DNA of 64,000 bases, taken from Falsiroseomonas stagni DSM 19981. Its GTDB lineage: Bacteria > Pseudomonadota > Alphaproteobacteria > Acetobacterales > Acetobacteraceae. Positions 33,720-43,295 of this stretch are shown here, one piece after another. The first letter of the stretch is position 1. Each line of letters starts with the position of its first letter. Location: contig NZ_FOSQ01000006.1 in NCBI RefSeq assembly GCF_900114315.1, positions 186,001 through 250,000 on the forward strand. Direction: 5' to 3'. The notes under the pieces were generated by a model that worked only from the letters and a program-made list of their open reading frames with translations, made no database searches and was not told where the DNA came from. Both the position numbers and the translations under genes were made by a program.

Positions 33720-35062
33720 CCGCGGCGCTTCCGGGCCCGCAGCCGCTGCCATTCGGCCATGCGGGCGGCGACGGCGGCCTCCGCCCCGCGATCGGTCGGA
33801 CTGTAGAAGCGGGCGGGCTTCATGCCGGGCGGCCAGTAATCGGCGCCGGAGAAGCCATCCTCCGCATCATGGTCGTATTCGTAGCCGTCGCCGTAGCCGA
33901 GTTCCTTCATCAGCTTCGTCGGCGCGTTCAGGATGTTGGGCGGCGGCATCAGGCTTCCCGTCTCCTTCGCCGCGCGCATCGCATCCTTGAAGCCGGTGTA
34001 GAGCGCGTTGGATTTCGGCGCCGTCGCCAGGTGAACCACGACCTGGGCGAGGCTGAGTTCGCCCTCCGGACTGCCGAGGCGTTCATAGGCTTCCCAGCCC
34101 GCCATCGCGATCTGGATGGCGCGGGGATCGGCCATGCCGACATCCTCGCTGGCGAAGCGCAGCAGGCGGCGGGCGATGTAGCGGGGGTCCTCGCCGCCCG
34201 TCAGCATGCGGGCGAACCAGTAGAGGGCGGCGTCGGGGTCGGAACCGCGCATCGACTTATGGAGCGCGGAGATGAGGTTGTAGTGCTCCTCCCGATCCTT
34301 GTCGTAGAGCGCGGCGCGCTTCGCGAGCAGGGCGGCGAGCGCGGCGGGGTCGAGCGGATCGCCGCCGGGCGGCAGCGCGAGCAGTTGCTCCACCATGTTC
34401 AGCAGGTAGCGGCCATCGCCATCGGCCATGGCGGCGAGCGAGGCGCGGGCCTCCGCAGTAAGGGGCAGCGGGCGGTCCTCCTCCGCCTCCGCGCGGTCCA
34501 TCAGCAGCATGAGCGCGCCATCGTCGAGGCGCTTGAGGACCAGGACCTGGCAGCGCGACAGCAGCGCGCCGTTCAGGGCGAAGGAGGGATTTTCCGTCGT
34601 CGCGCCCACCAGCGTCACGGTCCCGTCCTCGACGACTGGAAGAAAACCGTCCTGCTGGGCGCGGTTGAAGCGGTGGATCTCATCCACGAAGAGCAGCGTG
34701 CCGCGGCCGTTGGAGCGACGGGCACGGGCCTCGTCGAAGGCGCGCTTCAGGTCGGCGACGCCGGAGAAGACGGCGGAGAGGGCGACGAAGGACAGGCCGG
34801 CGCGCTGCGCCAGCAGGCGGGCGATGGTCGTCTTCCCCACCCCGGGCGGGCCCCAGAGGATGATCGACGACAGGCTGCCGCGCGCCAGCATGCCGGAGAG
34901 CGTGCCATCCGCGCCGACCAGATGGTCCTGGCCGACGACCTCGGGCAGTTCCTTCGGGCGCAGGCGGTCGGCCAGTGGGCGCGGGCCGGGCGGCGGGCCG
35001 GGGCGCGGCGTATCGGCGTCAGGGTCGGGAGAGCCGAAGAGGTCGGGGGGGCGGGCGGCCAT
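33716..35062 (-). CDS. rarA: replication-associated recombination protein A (RarA/MgsA)
   Basis: A 448-residue AAA+ ATPase of the clamp-loader family acting at stalled replication forks. Walker A is WGPPGVGKTTIARLL, Walker B LLFVDEIHRFNR, sensor 1 GATTENPSF and LLSRCQVLVL. The N-terminal PLADRLRPKELPEVVGQDHL is diagnostic of RarA. The C-terminal region DPDAALYWFARMLTGGEDPRYIARRL is usual for the family. Length is normal. It is followed by crcB in the same operon. Confidence 0.94.
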   Translation of the reverse strand: MAARPPDLFGSPDPDADTPRPGPPPGPRPLADRLRPKELPEVVGQDHLVGADGTLSGMLARGSLSSIILWGPPGVGKTTIARLLAQRAGLSFVALSAVFSGVADLKRAFDEARARRSNGRGTLLFVDEIHRFNRAQQDGFLPVVEDGTVTLVGATTENPSFALNGALLSRCQVLVLKRLDDGALMLLMDRAEAEEDRPLPLTAEARASLAAMADGDGRYLLNMVEQLLALPPGGDPLDPAALAALLAKRAALYDKDREEHYNLISALHKSMRGSDPDAALYWFARMLTGGEDPRYIARRLLRFASEDVGMADPRAIQIAMAGWEAYERLGSPEGELSLAQVVVHLATAPKSNALYTGFKDAMRAAKETGSLMPPPNILNAPTKLMKELGYGDGYEYDHDAEDGFSGADYWPPGMKPARFYSPTDRGAEAAVAARMAEWQRLRARKRRG

Positions 35063-35198
35063 GCGGGGAGCCTAGCGTCGCGGCGCCGTCCGGGCCACGG
35101 GGCGCGCGACACGGCTGCGTGGCTGGACGCGCGCGCCTTGCCGGCGGATCATCCCATCACGGGGCGGCTTCACGACCCCTGGCGGAGGAGACGGTGGC

Positions 35199-36095
35199 AT
35201 GGGCGCAACCCTGTCGGCGCTGCGCGTGACGCGGCTGCATCCCCTGTTCGTGGCGGAGGTCGAGGGGATCGATCTGCGCCAGCCCCTGACGCCCGACGAC
35301 GCACGGGCGATCGAGGCGGCGATGGATGAGCATGCGGTGCTGGTGTTCCGCGGCCAGGACATCGATGACGACCAGCAGATGCGCTTCATCGAGCATTTCG
35401 GCGCGATGGAGGAAAACACCGGCACCATCGACCTGCACAAGCAGCGCCTGAAGCATGCGCGGATGAACGACATCTCCAACCTGGACGAGCAGGGCCGGCT
35501 GCTGGCGGCGGATGACCGGCGGCGGATGTTCAACCTCGGCAACCGGCTGTGGCACAGCGACAGCAGCTTCAAGCCGACACCGGCCAAGTATTCGGCGCTG
35601 CATGCCCGGGTGATCCCGCCGGAGGGGGGCGACACGGAATTCGCCGATATGCGCGCAGCCTGGGATGCGCTGCCGGCGGCGCAGCAGGCGGAGCTGCGTG
35701 ACCTGATCGCAGACCACAGCCTGATCTTCTCCCGCGGTACGCTCGGCTTCGACGCCTTCACGGAGGCGGAGCGGCACAACTTCGCGCCGGTGCCGCAGCG
35801 GCTGGTGCGGCGCCATCCGGGGTCGGGGCGGCTGTCGCTGTATCTCTCGGCACATATCGGGCGGCTGCATGGGTGGCCGGTGCCGGAGGCAATGTGCCTG
35901 GTGCGGGACCTGGCGGAGCACGCGACGCAGCGGGAATTCGTCTATCGCCATCGCTGGCAGCCGCATGACCTCGTGATGTGGGACAACCGCTGCACCATGC
36001 ACCGCGCCCGCCCCTTCGCGGATACGCGCCACCCCCGGGACATGCGGCGCGTGACGGTGAGGGACGTTTCGCCGACGCTCGACCAGCCCCTGTGA
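35199..36095 (+). CDS. TauD/TfdA family dioxygenase
   Basis: A 298-residue Fe(II)/2-oxoglutarate-dependent dioxygenase. The N-terminal VAEVEGIDLRQPL and VLVFRGQDI are family-typical. The iron site is WHSDSSF (HxD) with the distal His in MWDNRCTMHRARPF, where the Arg binds 2-oxoglutarate. Members include taurine, 2,4-D and alkylsulfonate dioxygenases. Substrate unknown. Two TctC genes follow on the same strand (49-bp gap), so the protein may act on an imported organic acid. Confidence 0.9.
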   Translation: MGATLSALRVTRLHPLFVAEVEGIDLRQPLTPDDARAIEAAMDEHAVLVFRGQDIDDDQQMRFIEHFGAMEENTGTIDLHKQRLKHARMNDISNLDEQGRLLAADDRRRMFNLGNRLWHSDSSFKPTPAKYSALHARVIPPEGGDTEFADMRAAWDALPAAQQAELRDLIADHSLIFSRGTLGFDAFTEAERHNFAPVPQRLVRRHPGSGRLSLYLSAHIGRLHGWPVPEAMCLVRDLAEHATQREFVYRHRWQPHDLVMWDNRCTMHRARPFADTRHPRDMRRVTVRDVSPTLDQPL

Positions 36096-36144
36096 AGGGC
36101 GATTGAGGGACGGTATCCTCCGCGCCAAATCGATGGAGGATGCC

Positions 36145-37119
36145 ATGTCTGAACGCCTCGGGCGCCGCGCGGCGCTGGGTCTGCTCGCCGCGCCGCTGGT
36201 TGTCGGGCCGGCGCGCGCGCAATGGGCGCCGACGCGCAGCATCCGGCTGATCGCGCCCTATCCGCCGGGCGGCGGCGTCGACACCACGTCGCGGCTGCTC
36301 GGCGCGCCGATGGGGCAGTTCCTGGGCCAGCCCATCGTGGTGGAGAACCGGGCCGGGGCGGGCGGGTCGATCGGCGCGGCGGAAGTGGCGCGGAGCGCGC
36401 CGGATGGCCACACCATCATGATCGATGCCATGGCGCATACGGTGAACCCGGCGCTGCTGCGCGGCCTGACCTTCGACTACGCCACGGCCTTCACGCCGAT
36501 CAGCCAGGTGGTGGTGCTGCCGCAGCTGCTGGTGGTGAATGCGTCGCTGCCGGTGCGGAACCTCCAGGAATTCGTGGCCTATGTGAAGGCGCGGCCGGGG
36601 CAGCTCTCCTACGGCTCCTCCGGCAATGCCACGGCGGCGCATCTGGCGGCGGCGCTGTTCGCGGCGCGGGCGGAGCTGGACATCCAGCATGTGCCGTATC
36701 GCGGCGGCACGCCGGCGCTGGCGGATTTGATGGGGGGCGCGATCGCCTTCGTCTTCGGGACGGTCTCGTCCTCCGTCCAATTGGCGCGGGAGGGGCGGGT
36801 CCGCGCCATCGCCGTCAGCACCGCGCAACGCATCTCCTCCCTGCCGGACGTACCGACCGTCGCGGAGCAGGGTTTCCCTGGCTATGAGCTGAACGAATGG
36901 AACGGGCTCTATGCGCCGGCCGGGCTGCCGGCGGCGGTGACGGAGCGGCTGCACGCCGCCGCCCTGCACGCGCTGGCCGATGGCGGCGTGAAGCAGCGGC
37001 TGGAGGCGCTGGGCGCCTTCCCGGTCGGGTCCTCACCGGGTGATTTCGCGCGCTACGTGGCGCAGCAGCGCGACGCGATGGCGCGGCTGGTGCGGGAGAC
37101 GCGGATCGAGGTGGGGTGA
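36145..37119 (+). CDS. tripartite tricarboxylate transporter substrate-binding protein (TctC/Bug family)
   Basis: A 324-residue periplasmic receptor with an export signal (GRRAALGLLAAPLVVGPARAQ). Bug motifs are RLIAPYPPGGGVDTTSR, IVVENRAGAGGSIGAAEV and LPDVPTVAEQGFPGYELNEW. The start at 36145 follows GGAGG. It lies between the TauD-type dioxygenase and a second TctC gene, and the two TctC products are clearly close relatives of each other (PALLRGLTFDYATAF against PSLLRGLPFDYATAF), consistent with a local duplication. Confidence 0.93.
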   Translation: MSERLGRRAALGLLAAPLVVGPARAQWAPTRSIRLIAPYPPGGGVDTTSRLLGAPMGQFLGQPIVVENRAGAGGSIGAAEVARSAPDGHTIMIDAMAHTVNPALLRGLTFDYATAFTPISQVVVLPQLLVVNASLPVRNLQEFVAYVKARPGQLSYGSSGNATAAHLAAALFAARAELDIQHVPYRGGTPALADLMGGAIAFVFGTVSSSVQLAREGRVRAIAVSTAQRISSLPDVPTVAEQGFPGYELNEWNGLYAPAGLPAAVTERLHAAALHALADGGVKQRLEALGAFPVGSSPGDFARYVAQQRDAMARLVRETRIEVG

Positions 37120-37181
37120 CGCTTGACCCGGGCGGCGCGCGGCCCGATCTCGCGCGCAACGAAAGCCCGGAGAACGCCGCC

Positions 37182-38150
37182 ATGACCGTGTCCCGCCGTG
37201 CCCTGATGGGGGCTGCCGGCAGCCTCGCCTTCGCCTCCCCTGCCCTGTCGCAGACCGCCTGGCCCAGCCGGTCCATCCGGCTGATCGTGCCCTTCGCCGC
37301 CGGCGGCGCGGCGGACAGCGCGGCGCGCGTCATCACGCCGCGCATGGGCGAACGGCTCGGCCAGGGCTTCGTGGTGGAGAACCGGACCGGGGCGAGCGGG
37401 AGCCTCGGCGGCGGCGAGGTCGCGCGGAGCAATGACGGCCATACCTTCCTGTGGGATGCGTCGAGCCACATCGTGAACCCATCCCTTCTGCGGGGCCTGC
37501 CCTTCGACTATGCGACGGCCTTCGCGCCGATCTCGCTGGTGGTGTCCTTCCCCTCCGCCGTCGCGGTGAAGCACGACTTCCCGGCGCGGAACCTCGCGGA
37601 GTTCGTGGCGGCGGCGAAGGCGCGGCCGGGGGCGATCACGGTAGGCACCCAGGGGAATGCGACAGCGGGGCATCTCGGCCTGGTGGCCTTCGCCCGGCGG
37701 GCGGGGATCGAGGTGGTGCATGTGCCCTATCGCGGCGGGTCCGCGGCGGCGCAGGACCTGGCGAGTGGCGCGATCGATGCGGTGTTCACGACGCTGGTTT
37801 CGGCCGGGCCGGTGGTGGATGCGGGGCGGGCACGGTTCATGGCCGTCGGCACGCTGACGCGCGTCGAAAGCCGACCGGATGTGCCGACCATCCATGAAAG
37901 CGGCTATGCCGGCTTCGACAGCAATGAATGGGCGGGCTTCTTCGGCCCCGCCGCGACGCCGCCCGCCGTGGTGCGGCAACTGTCCGCGGCGCTGACGGAA
38001 GCGGTGGCGGAGCCCACGATCCGGCAGCGCCTGGTCCAGATCGGCTGCGTGCCGCTTGCGACCAGCCCCGAGGATTTCACCCGCTTCGTCCGCGAGGGGC
38101 GCGAGGCGATGGCGACCCTGGTGCGCGAGGCGAATATCCGCGCCGAGTAA
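37182..38150 (+). CDS. tripartite tricarboxylate transporter substrate-binding protein (TctC/Bug family)
   Basis: A 322-residue receptor with a twin-Arg-type signal (SRRALMGAAG...ALSQ). It has SIRLIVPFAAGGAADSAAR, FVVENRTGASGSLGGGEV and SRPDVPTIHESGYAGFDSNEW. The last helix differs from other copies. Its stop codon overlaps the start of the EamA transporter gene by TAATG, so the two are translationally coupled. This is the neighbouring paralogue of the protein at 36145. Confidence 0.93.
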   Translation: MTVSRRALMGAAGSLAFASPALSQTAWPSRSIRLIVPFAAGGAADSAARVITPRMGERLGQGFVVENRTGASGSLGGGEVARSNDGHTFLWDASSHIVNPSLLRGLPFDYATAFAPISLVVSFPSAVAVKHDFPARNLAEFVAAAKARPGAITVGTQGNATAGHLGLVAFARRAGIEVVHVPYRGGSAAAQDLASGAIDAVFTTLVSAGPVVDAGRARFMAVGTLTRVESRPDVPTIHESGYAGFDSNEWAGFFGPAATPPAVVRQLSAALTEAVAEPTIRQRLVQIGCVPLATSPEDFTRFVREGREAMATLVREANIRAE

Positions 38151-39019
38151 TGGCCGCACGCGACAACCTGGCCGGCATCGCACTGATGTCGGCCGCCGTG
38201 CTCGGCTTCTCGCTGAACGACGTGCTCGGCAAATGGCTGATGGCGACCTATTCCGTCAGCCAGGTGCTGGTGCTGCGTTCCATCGCGGCCCTGCTGATCC
38301 TGGCGCCGCTGCTGGTGCGGGAGGGGCCGGCACCGCTGATGCGGCCGAAGCGGCCGGGGCTGCAGGTGATGCGCGTGGTGTTCGGCACGGTGGAGGTCGC
38401 CTGCTTCTACTGGGCGGTCTCCATGATGCCGCTGGCGGACACCATGGCCTTCTGGATGGCAACGCCGATCTTCGTGGCCGTCGCCTCCGCCCTGTTCCTG
38501 GGCGAGCGCCTGGACCGCTGGCGCTTCGGCGCGGTGGTGCTGGGCTTCCTCGGCGTGATGCTGACGCTGGGGGCAGGGCTGGATGCGGGCTGGAAGCCGA
38601 TGGCGATCGCGGTCTTCGGGGTGGTGGTCTATTCGGGCTACCTGATGTCCACCCGCGCGCTGCGCGGGACCTCCGCCCGCGTGCTGGCGACCTACCAGAT
38701 GCTGGGCGCGCTGGTCTTCGGCCTGGTCATGGCGCCCTTCACCTGGGTGCCGGTGGTGTGGGTGGATGTGCTGCTCCTCATGGCGCTCGGCGTGGTGGGG
38801 GTCGCGGCGCATCTGGCCGTCACCCGGTCGCTCGCCCTGGCGCCGGCGCCGGTCGTCGTGCCCTGGCAATATGCGATGATTCTCTGGGGCATCCTGTTCG
38901 GCTGGATCTTCTTCAACGAGGTACCGGAGCCGCTGATGCTGATGGGCGCGACCGTCATCATCGCGGCCGGCTTCTGGCTGACCCGGATGGAGTTGCAAGA
39001 CGCGCGGAAGGGGGCGTGA
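38150..39019 (+). CDS. DMT-superfamily (EamA) transporter
   Basis: A 289-residue inner-membrane protein with ten predicted helices in two EamA repeats: about residues 7-130 (NLAGIALMSAAVLGFSLNDV, MRVVFGTVEVACFYWAVSM, MAFWMATPIFVAVASALFLG) and 140-280 (VVVYSGYLMSTRAL, WQYAMILWGILFGWIFFNEVP). Related proteins export amino acids or metabolites. It is coupled by overlap with the TctC gene before it and the DCC gene after it (TGATG). Confidence 0.9.
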   Translation: MAARDNLAGIALMSAAVLGFSLNDVLGKWLMATYSVSQVLVLRSIAALLILAPLLVREGPAPLMRPKRPGLQVMRVVFGTVEVACFYWAVSMMPLADTMAFWMATPIFVAVASALFLGERLDRWRFGAVVLGFLGVMLTLGAGLDAGWKPMAIAVFGVVVYSGYLMSTRALRGTSARVLATYQMLGALVFGLVMAPFTWVPVVWVDVLLLMALGVVGVAAHLAVTRSLALAPAPVVVPWQYAMILWGILFGWIFFNEVPEPLMLMGATVIIAAGFWLTRMELQDARKGA

Positions 39020-39456
39020 TGGGCGATCGCTGGGCGCCGAAGCCCGTGCAGGGCATCCCGGACGGGACGGTGCTGTATGACGGGGTCTGCGTGATCTGCT
39101 CCGCCGCCTTCCGCTTCGTCGCCGCGAGCGACCCGGAGGCCCGCTTCAAATTCACGGCGGTGCAGGACCGGCTGGGGCAGCGCATGGCGAGGCTGCTCGG
39201 AATCGATGCGGTGATGCCGGAGAGCAATGCCGTGGTGATCGACGGCATCGCCTACATGAAGTCCGACGCCGCCATCCAGGTGCTGGCCCGCCTGCCCCGC
39301 TACGGCTGGGCGCGCCATTTGCGTCATGTGCCGCGGGGGCTGCGGAACTGGGTCTATGACCGGGTGGCACGCAACCGCTACCGGCTGTTCGGCAAGACGG
39401 AGACCTGCCTGGTGCCGGGGCCGGAACTGCGGCGGCACGTCGCGCGGGACGAGTGA
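39019..39456 (+). CDS. DCC family thiol-disulfide oxidoreductase
   Basis: A 145-residue protein of the DUF393/DCC family. The thioredoxin-like motif is VLYDGVCVIC near residue 20 (D-x3-C-x2-C type), followed by FRFVAASDPEARFKFTAVQ. The C-terminal half is helical (PRGLRNWVYDRVARNRYRLF). Function in redox chemistry is inferred from the paired cysteines; no substrate is known. It overlaps both neighbouring genes (TGATG and GTGA). Confidence 0.88.
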   Translation: MGDRWAPKPVQGIPDGTVLYDGVCVICSAAFRFVAASDPEARFKFTAVQDRLGQRMARLLGIDAVMPESNAVVIDGIAYMKSDAAIQVLARLPRYGWARHLRHVPRGLRNWVYDRVARNRYRLFGKTETCLVPGPELRRHVARDE

Positions 39457-39977
39457 GGCCGCTCTTCGCCCGGCTGCTGGGCGAGGACGCCTTCGCGCGG
39501 CTACCGCCGGCCGTGCGGCGACTTCATGAGGGCGGCGTCTTCGCCGGCGAGGCAGCGGTGGAGGGGCCGGAGGGAGTGCTGACGCGCCTCGCGGCCTGGC
39601 TCGTCGGCTTCCCCGCCAGCGCCGCCCGCGTGCCGGTCCGGGTGACCATCACGCGAGATGGCGAGGGCGAAACCTGGGAGCGCGACTTCGGCAGGCGGCG
39701 ATTCCGGAGCCACATGGTGCCGGTCGCCACAGGGCTGGAGGAGCGGTTCGGCCCCCTCTCCTTCCGTGTGGCCGTGCCAGCGGACAACACCGGCCTGCGA
39801 GTCGTGGTGCAGGGCTGGCGCTGCCTCGGCGTGCCGCTGCCGCTGGCGCTCGCCCCGCTGGGTGATGCGCGCGAAAGCGAGGACGCTGAGGGTCGCTTCC
39901 GCTTCGACGTCACGGTGCGAATGCCGCTCGGCCTCGGGCGGGTGGTGAGATATCGCGGCTGGCTCGCACCGGCTTGA
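39453..39977 (+). CDS. DUF4166 domain-containing protein
   Basis: A 174-residue protein beginning at GTG 39453, overlapping the DCC stop by GTGA. It contains LFARLLGEDAFARLPPAVRRLH, FAGEAAVEGPEGVL and WERDFGRRRFRSHMV, which fit DUF4166, a domain often found fused to or beside saccharopine dehydrogenase-like or oxidoreductase domains. No membrane segment is present. The function is unknown. The gene is convergent with rplQ, and a strong terminator lies between. Confidence 0.8.
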   Translation: MRPLFARLLGEDAFARLPPAVRRLHEGGVFAGEAAVEGPEGVLTRLAAWLVGFPASAARVPVRVTITRDGEGETWERDFGRRRFRSHMVPVATGLEERFGPLSFRVAVPADNTGLRVVVQGWRCLGVPLPLALAPLGDARESEDAEGRFRFDVTVRMPLGLGRVVRYRGWLAPA

Positions 39978-39984
39978 GCGCCCA

Positions 39985-40010
39985 CGAAAAAGGGCGCCTT
40001 GCGGCGCCCT
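39985..40010 (-). terminator. intrinsic terminator of the alpha operon (after rplQ)
   Basis: AGGGCGCC (39991-39998), loop TTGC, GGCGCCCT (40003-40010). On the minus strand the stem is followed by TTTTTCG, a proper U-run, so this ends the rpsM-rpsK-rpoA-rplQ transcript; it also lies right after the converging DUF4166 gene. Confidence 0.9.
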
Positions 40011-40038
40011 CCCCGTACTCCGTCGATGCGAAGCTGGC

Positions 40039-40464
40039 TTACGCCGCGTCCGCCTCGCTCTCCACCTTCTCCGCCACCGGGCCGCTGTCGAGGCCCTTGG
40101 CCGCAGGGTCGCGGTCGATCAGCTCGATGATCGCCATGTCGGCGGCATCGCCATAGCGCATGCCGGCCTTCAGGACGCGGGTATAGCCACCGGCGCGGCC
40201 CTTGTAGCGCTCCGCGATGGTGGTGAAGAGCTTGTCCACCACCTTCTCGTCCCGCACCTGGGCATAGGCCTGGCGGCGGGCATGCAGGTCGCCGCGCTTG
40301 CCGAGCGTGATGATGCGCTCGACATACGGGCGCAGCTCCTTTGCCTTCGGCAGCGTGGTGCTGATCTGTTCGTGCTTCAGCAGCGCGGTCGCCATGCTGC
40401 GGAGCATGGCGAGGCGGTGGCTGGTGGTAACGCCGAGCTTACGGCCGGCAACGCCGTGACGCAT
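40039..40464 (-). CDS. rplQ: 50S ribosomal protein L17
   Basis: A 141-residue L17 of the large subunit, last gene of the alpha operon. Diagnostic are [20 protein letters not shown] and [21 protein letters not shown]. coli L17 is shorter (127 residues) and the extra residues here are the acidic/Ala C-terminal tail ([12 protein letters not shown]). It follows rpoA by 30 bp. Confidence 0.96.
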   Translation of the reverse strand: MRHGVAGRKLGVTTSHRLAMLRSMATALLKHEQISTTLPKAKELRPYVERIITLGKRGDLHARRQAYAQVRDEKVVDKLFTTIAERYKGRAGGYTRVLKAGMRYGDAADMAIIELIDRDPAAKGLDSGPVAEKVESEADAA

Positions 40465-40494
40465 GGTCCTGTTTCCTTACTTCCCGGGGCGCCC

Positions 40495-41508
40495 TCAGAA
40501 GGGCTCCTCGAGCTTCTTCGCGAGGTCCTCGATGTTCTCGGGCGGCCAGCCCGGGACGGTGAGCCCCAGGCCGAGACCCATGGAGGCGAGGACCTCCTTG
40601 ATCTCGTTCAACGACTTGCGGCCGAAATTCGGAGTCCGGAGCATTTCCTGCTCCGTCTTCTGCACCAGGTCGCCGATATAGACGATGTTGTCGTTCTTCA
40701 GGCAGTTCGCCGAACGGACCGACAGTTCCAACTCGTCCACCTTGCGCAGCAGGTTGCGGTTGAAGGGGAGATCGTCGCGGATCTCCTCCACCACGCGCTG
40801 GCGCGGCTCCTCGAAGTTGATGAAGAGCTGCAGCTGTTCCTGGAGGATGCGGGCGGCGATGCCGACCGCGTCTTCCGGGGAAACGGTGCCATCGGTTTCG
40901 ACCGTCAGGACCAGCTTGTCGTAGTCGGTCTTCTGGCCGACGCGGGTGGGCTGGACCTGGTAGGCGACGCGCCGCACCGGAGAATAGATGGCATCGATCG
41001 GGATCAGGCCGATCGGGGCGTCCTCGGGCCGGTTCTCGCTGGCCGGGACGTAGCCCTTGCCGGTGTCCACGGTCAGTTCCATGGACAGGCGGGCACCGTC
41101 ATCCAGCGAGCAGATGACGAGGTCGGGGTTCGAGATCTCGATGTCGCCGGTCGTCTGGATCTGGCCGGCGGTCACCTCGCCAGGGCCGGTCGCGGTCAGC
41201 TGCAGGCGCTTCGGGCCATCGCCCTGCATGCGCACGGCCAGCTGCTTCACGTTCAGGACGATGTCCGTCACGTCCTCACGCACGCCCTGGAGGCTGCTGA
41301 ATTCATGCAGCGCGCCGTCGATGCGGATGGCCGTCACGGCCGCGCCCTGGAGGGACGACAGCAGGATGCGGCGCAGCGCGTTGCCAAGCGTCATGCCGAA
41401 GCCGCGCTCCAGCGGCTCCGCCACGATCGTCGCCACGCGGGTCGGATCGGACCCGAGCTCGACGTCCTTCTTGGTCTCGATCAGCGAACGCCAGTTCTTC
41501 TCGATCAC
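40495..41508 (-). CDS. rpoA: DNA-directed RNA polymerase subunit alpha
   Basis: A 337-residue alpha subunit, needed for core polymerase assembly. The N-terminal domain has [20 protein letters not shown] (dimerisation, assembly) and the C-terminal domain has [20 protein letters not shown] with [14 protein letters not shown], the UP-element and activator contact helix. All expected regions are present with no truncation. It sits between rpsK and rplQ as usual. Confidence 0.97.
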   Translation of the reverse strand: MIEKNWRSLIETKKDVELGSDPTRVATIVAEPLERGFGMTLGNALRRILLSSLQGAAVTAIRIDGALHEFSSLQGVREDVTDIVLNVKQLAVRMQGDGPKRLQLTATGPGEVTAGQIQTTGDIEISNPDLVICSLDDGARLSMELTVDTGKGYVPASENRPEDAPIGLIPIDAIYSPVRRVAYQVQPTRVGQKTDYDKLVLTVETDGTVSPEDAVGIAARILQEQLQLFINFEEPRQRVVEEIRDDLPFNRNLLRKVDELELSVRSANCLKNDNIVYIGDLVQKTEQEMLRTPNFGRKSLNEIKEVLASMGLGLGLTVPGWPPENIEDLAKKLEEPF

Positions 41509-41577
41509 GGTCTTTTCCCTTGCCCGGCCCGGAGGGGCGCGCCTGCAATCAGGCGCGCCGCGGCAGCTGCTGCGTCC

Positions 41578-41982
41578 TCAGACGCGGCGGCGCTTCCGGG
41601 GACGGCAGCCATTGTGCGGGATGGGCGTCACGTCCCGGATCGCGGTGACGTAGAAGCCCACGGCCTGCAGCGCGCGGAGCGCGGATTCACGGCCCGAGCC
41701 GGGGCCGGAGACCTGGATCTCCAGGGTCTCCATGCCATGCTCGCGGGCCTTCTTGCCGGCGTCTTCCGCGGCGACCTGGGCGGCGTAGGGCGTGCTCTTG
41801 CGGCTGCCCTTGAAGCCCTGGCTGCCGGAGGACGACCAGGCAATCGCATTGCCCTGCGCGTCGGTGATGGTCACGACGGTGTTGTTGAAGGACGCCAGAA
41901 CATGGGCGACGCCGGAAGAGATGTTCTTCCGTTCCTTCTTGCGCGGCCGCTGGCCGGCGCCGGCGCGGGGTTCGCGAGCCAT
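41578..41982 (-). CDS. rpsK: 30S ribosomal protein S11
   Basis: A 134-residue S11, which lies on the platform near the 3' end of 16S r[43 protein letters not shown] and [11 protein letters not shown] at the C-terminus are diagnostic. The N-terminus has a short basic extension. It follows rpsM by one base, so the two are translationally coupled. Confidence 0.97.
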   Translation of the reverse strand: MAREPRAGAGQRPRKKERKNISSGVAHVLASFNNTVVTITDAQGNAIAWSSSGSQGFKGSRKSTPYAAQVAAEDAGKKAREHGMETLEIQVSGPGSGRESALRALQAVGFYVTAIRDVTPIPHNGCRPRKRRRV

Positions 41983-41983
41983 C

Positions 41984-42361
41984 TTACTTCGTCACCTTCT
42001 TCTTGCCGGCGATCGCAACCGCCTTGCCCTTGCGGGTGCGCGCATTGGTGTGAGTGCGCTGGCCGCGGACCGGAAGCCCCTTGCGATGGCGCAGGCCGCG
42101 GTAGCAGGCCATGTCCATCAGGCGCTTCTTGTTCATCGCCTCTTCACGCCGCAGGTCGCCCTCGACGCGGTATTCCCGGTCGATCAGCTCGCGGATGCGG
42201 AGGATCTCGTCATCCGTCAGCTGGTTCACCCGGCGATCCTCGGGGATGTTCAGCTGCGTGCAGATGACCTTGGCGTTGGAGGGACCAATGCCAAAGATGT
42301 AGCGAAGCGAGATGAGCACCCGCTTGTTGGTTGGGATGTTCACGCCGGCGATGCGCGCCAC
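41984..42361 (-). CDS. rpsM: 30S ribosomal protein S13
   Basis: A 125-residue S13 of the small-subunit head, which contacts tRNA and the large subunit. [19 protein letters not shown] and [19 protein letters not shown] are diagnostic, with a basic GKKKVTK tail. It is the first gene of the alpha operon here, with a structured 283-bp region separating it from adk. Confidence 0.97.
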   Translation of the reverse strand: MARIAGVNIPTNKRVLISLRYIFGIGPSNAKVICTQLNIPEDRRVNQLTDDEILRIRELIDREYRVEGDLRREEAMNKKRLMDMACYRGLRHRKGLPVRGQRTHTNARTRKGKAVAIAGKKKVTK

Positions 42362-42644
42362 GGTGCCTCTCTCCTCATCGGGCCGATGGCCCGCTTCTCA
42401 AAACGCCGGGCGCGAGGCCCGTTGGAACCAAAATCCCCATCCTGCGATGGGGGACGATCACACCGGGCCGGCGGGCCCGAACAAACACTTCAAACCGGAC
42501 CGCCGGGGCGGTGGACCACGCCAGCCTTGGCTGGCGCGACCGTCTTGGTCCAAGTTTGCAACGGCAAAGAGCGGCCGGGGTGAACCCCGGACCGCAGGCG
42601 CGGGGGGTTACACCAGCGCCGCCGGGGGAGTCAAGCGCGCCGCC
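42362..42644 (-). promoter_or_regulatory. structured leader/terminator region between adk and rpsM
   Basis: This 283-bp gap holds no credible gene. On the minus strand it contains, in order, a stem CCGGGGT-TC-ACCCCGG (42575-42590) close behind adk that may end the secY-adk transcript; a perfect 8-bp stem with a 2-base loop (42519-42536, CGCCAGCC/GGCTGGCG); a CGGGCC/GGCCCG element near 42470; and CCCCATC-N4-GATGGGG near 42440. In many bacteria the alpha operon leader binds S4; whether this one does is unknown. No consensus promoter was found inside it. Confidence 0.5.
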
Positions 42645-43295
42645 TCAGCCAGCCCCCAGCACCGCGGCGATCTGCCGCGTCACCTCGTCCATCTCCGCCA
42701 TGCCATCGACCTGGCGGAGCTTCCCCTGCGCCGCATAGTGCGGCAGCAGCGGCGAGGTCTGGCGGTGATAGGCATCGAGTCGCGCCGCTACCGTCTCCGC
42801 CTTGTCGTCCGCGCGGCGGGTGAATTCCGTGCCACCGCAGGAATCGCAGACGCCTGCCTGGGCCGGCTTCTTGAAGCTGTCGTGGTAGCCCTCGCCGCAC
42901 TTCGCGCAGGTGAAGCGGCCCGCAATGCGCTCGACCAGCGCGGCGTCGTCCACCTTCAGCTCGATCACATGGTCCAGCGGCATGGCCTTCTCGGCCAGCA
43001 TCCGGTCCAGCGCCTCGGCCTGCGGCACGGTCCGCGGGAAGCCGTCCAGGATGAACCCCTTGGCGCTGCCAGGGGCGGACACGCGGGCGGCCAGCATGGC
43101 GGTGATGATGGCGTCCGGGACCAAGTCGCCCCGTTCCATGATCGCCTTCGCCTCCAGCCCGATGGGCGACCCCGCCTTGACCTCCGCCCGCAGCATGTCG
43201 CCGGTGGAGATCTGGGAGATACCGTACCGCTCCTCGAGCCGCTTGGCCTGCGTCCCTTTGCCGGCGCCGGGAGGCCCCAGCAGGATAAGCCTCAT
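42645..43295 (-). CDS. adk: adenylate kinase
   Basis: A 216-residue adenylate kinase of the long (zinc-lid) form. P-loop [16 protein letters not shown] is at the start; [14 protein letters not shown] is the AMP-binding region. The lid has four Cys in CAKCGEGYH and CDSCGGTEF (zinc-binding pattern), and [20 protein letters not shown] follows. It converts AMP and ATP to two ADP. It overlaps secY by ATGA, a common arrangement. Confidence 0.97.
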   Translation of the reverse strand: MRLILLGPPGAGKGTQAKRLEERYGISQISTGDMLRAEVKAGSPIGLEAKAIMERGDLVPDAIITAMLAARVSAPGSAKGFILDGFPRTVPQAEALDRMLAEKAMPLDHVIELKVDDAALVERIAGRFTCAKCGEGYHDSFKKPAQAGVCDSCGGTEFTRRADDKAETVAARLDAYHRQTSPLLPHYAAQGKLRQVDGMAEMDEVTRQIAAVLGAG

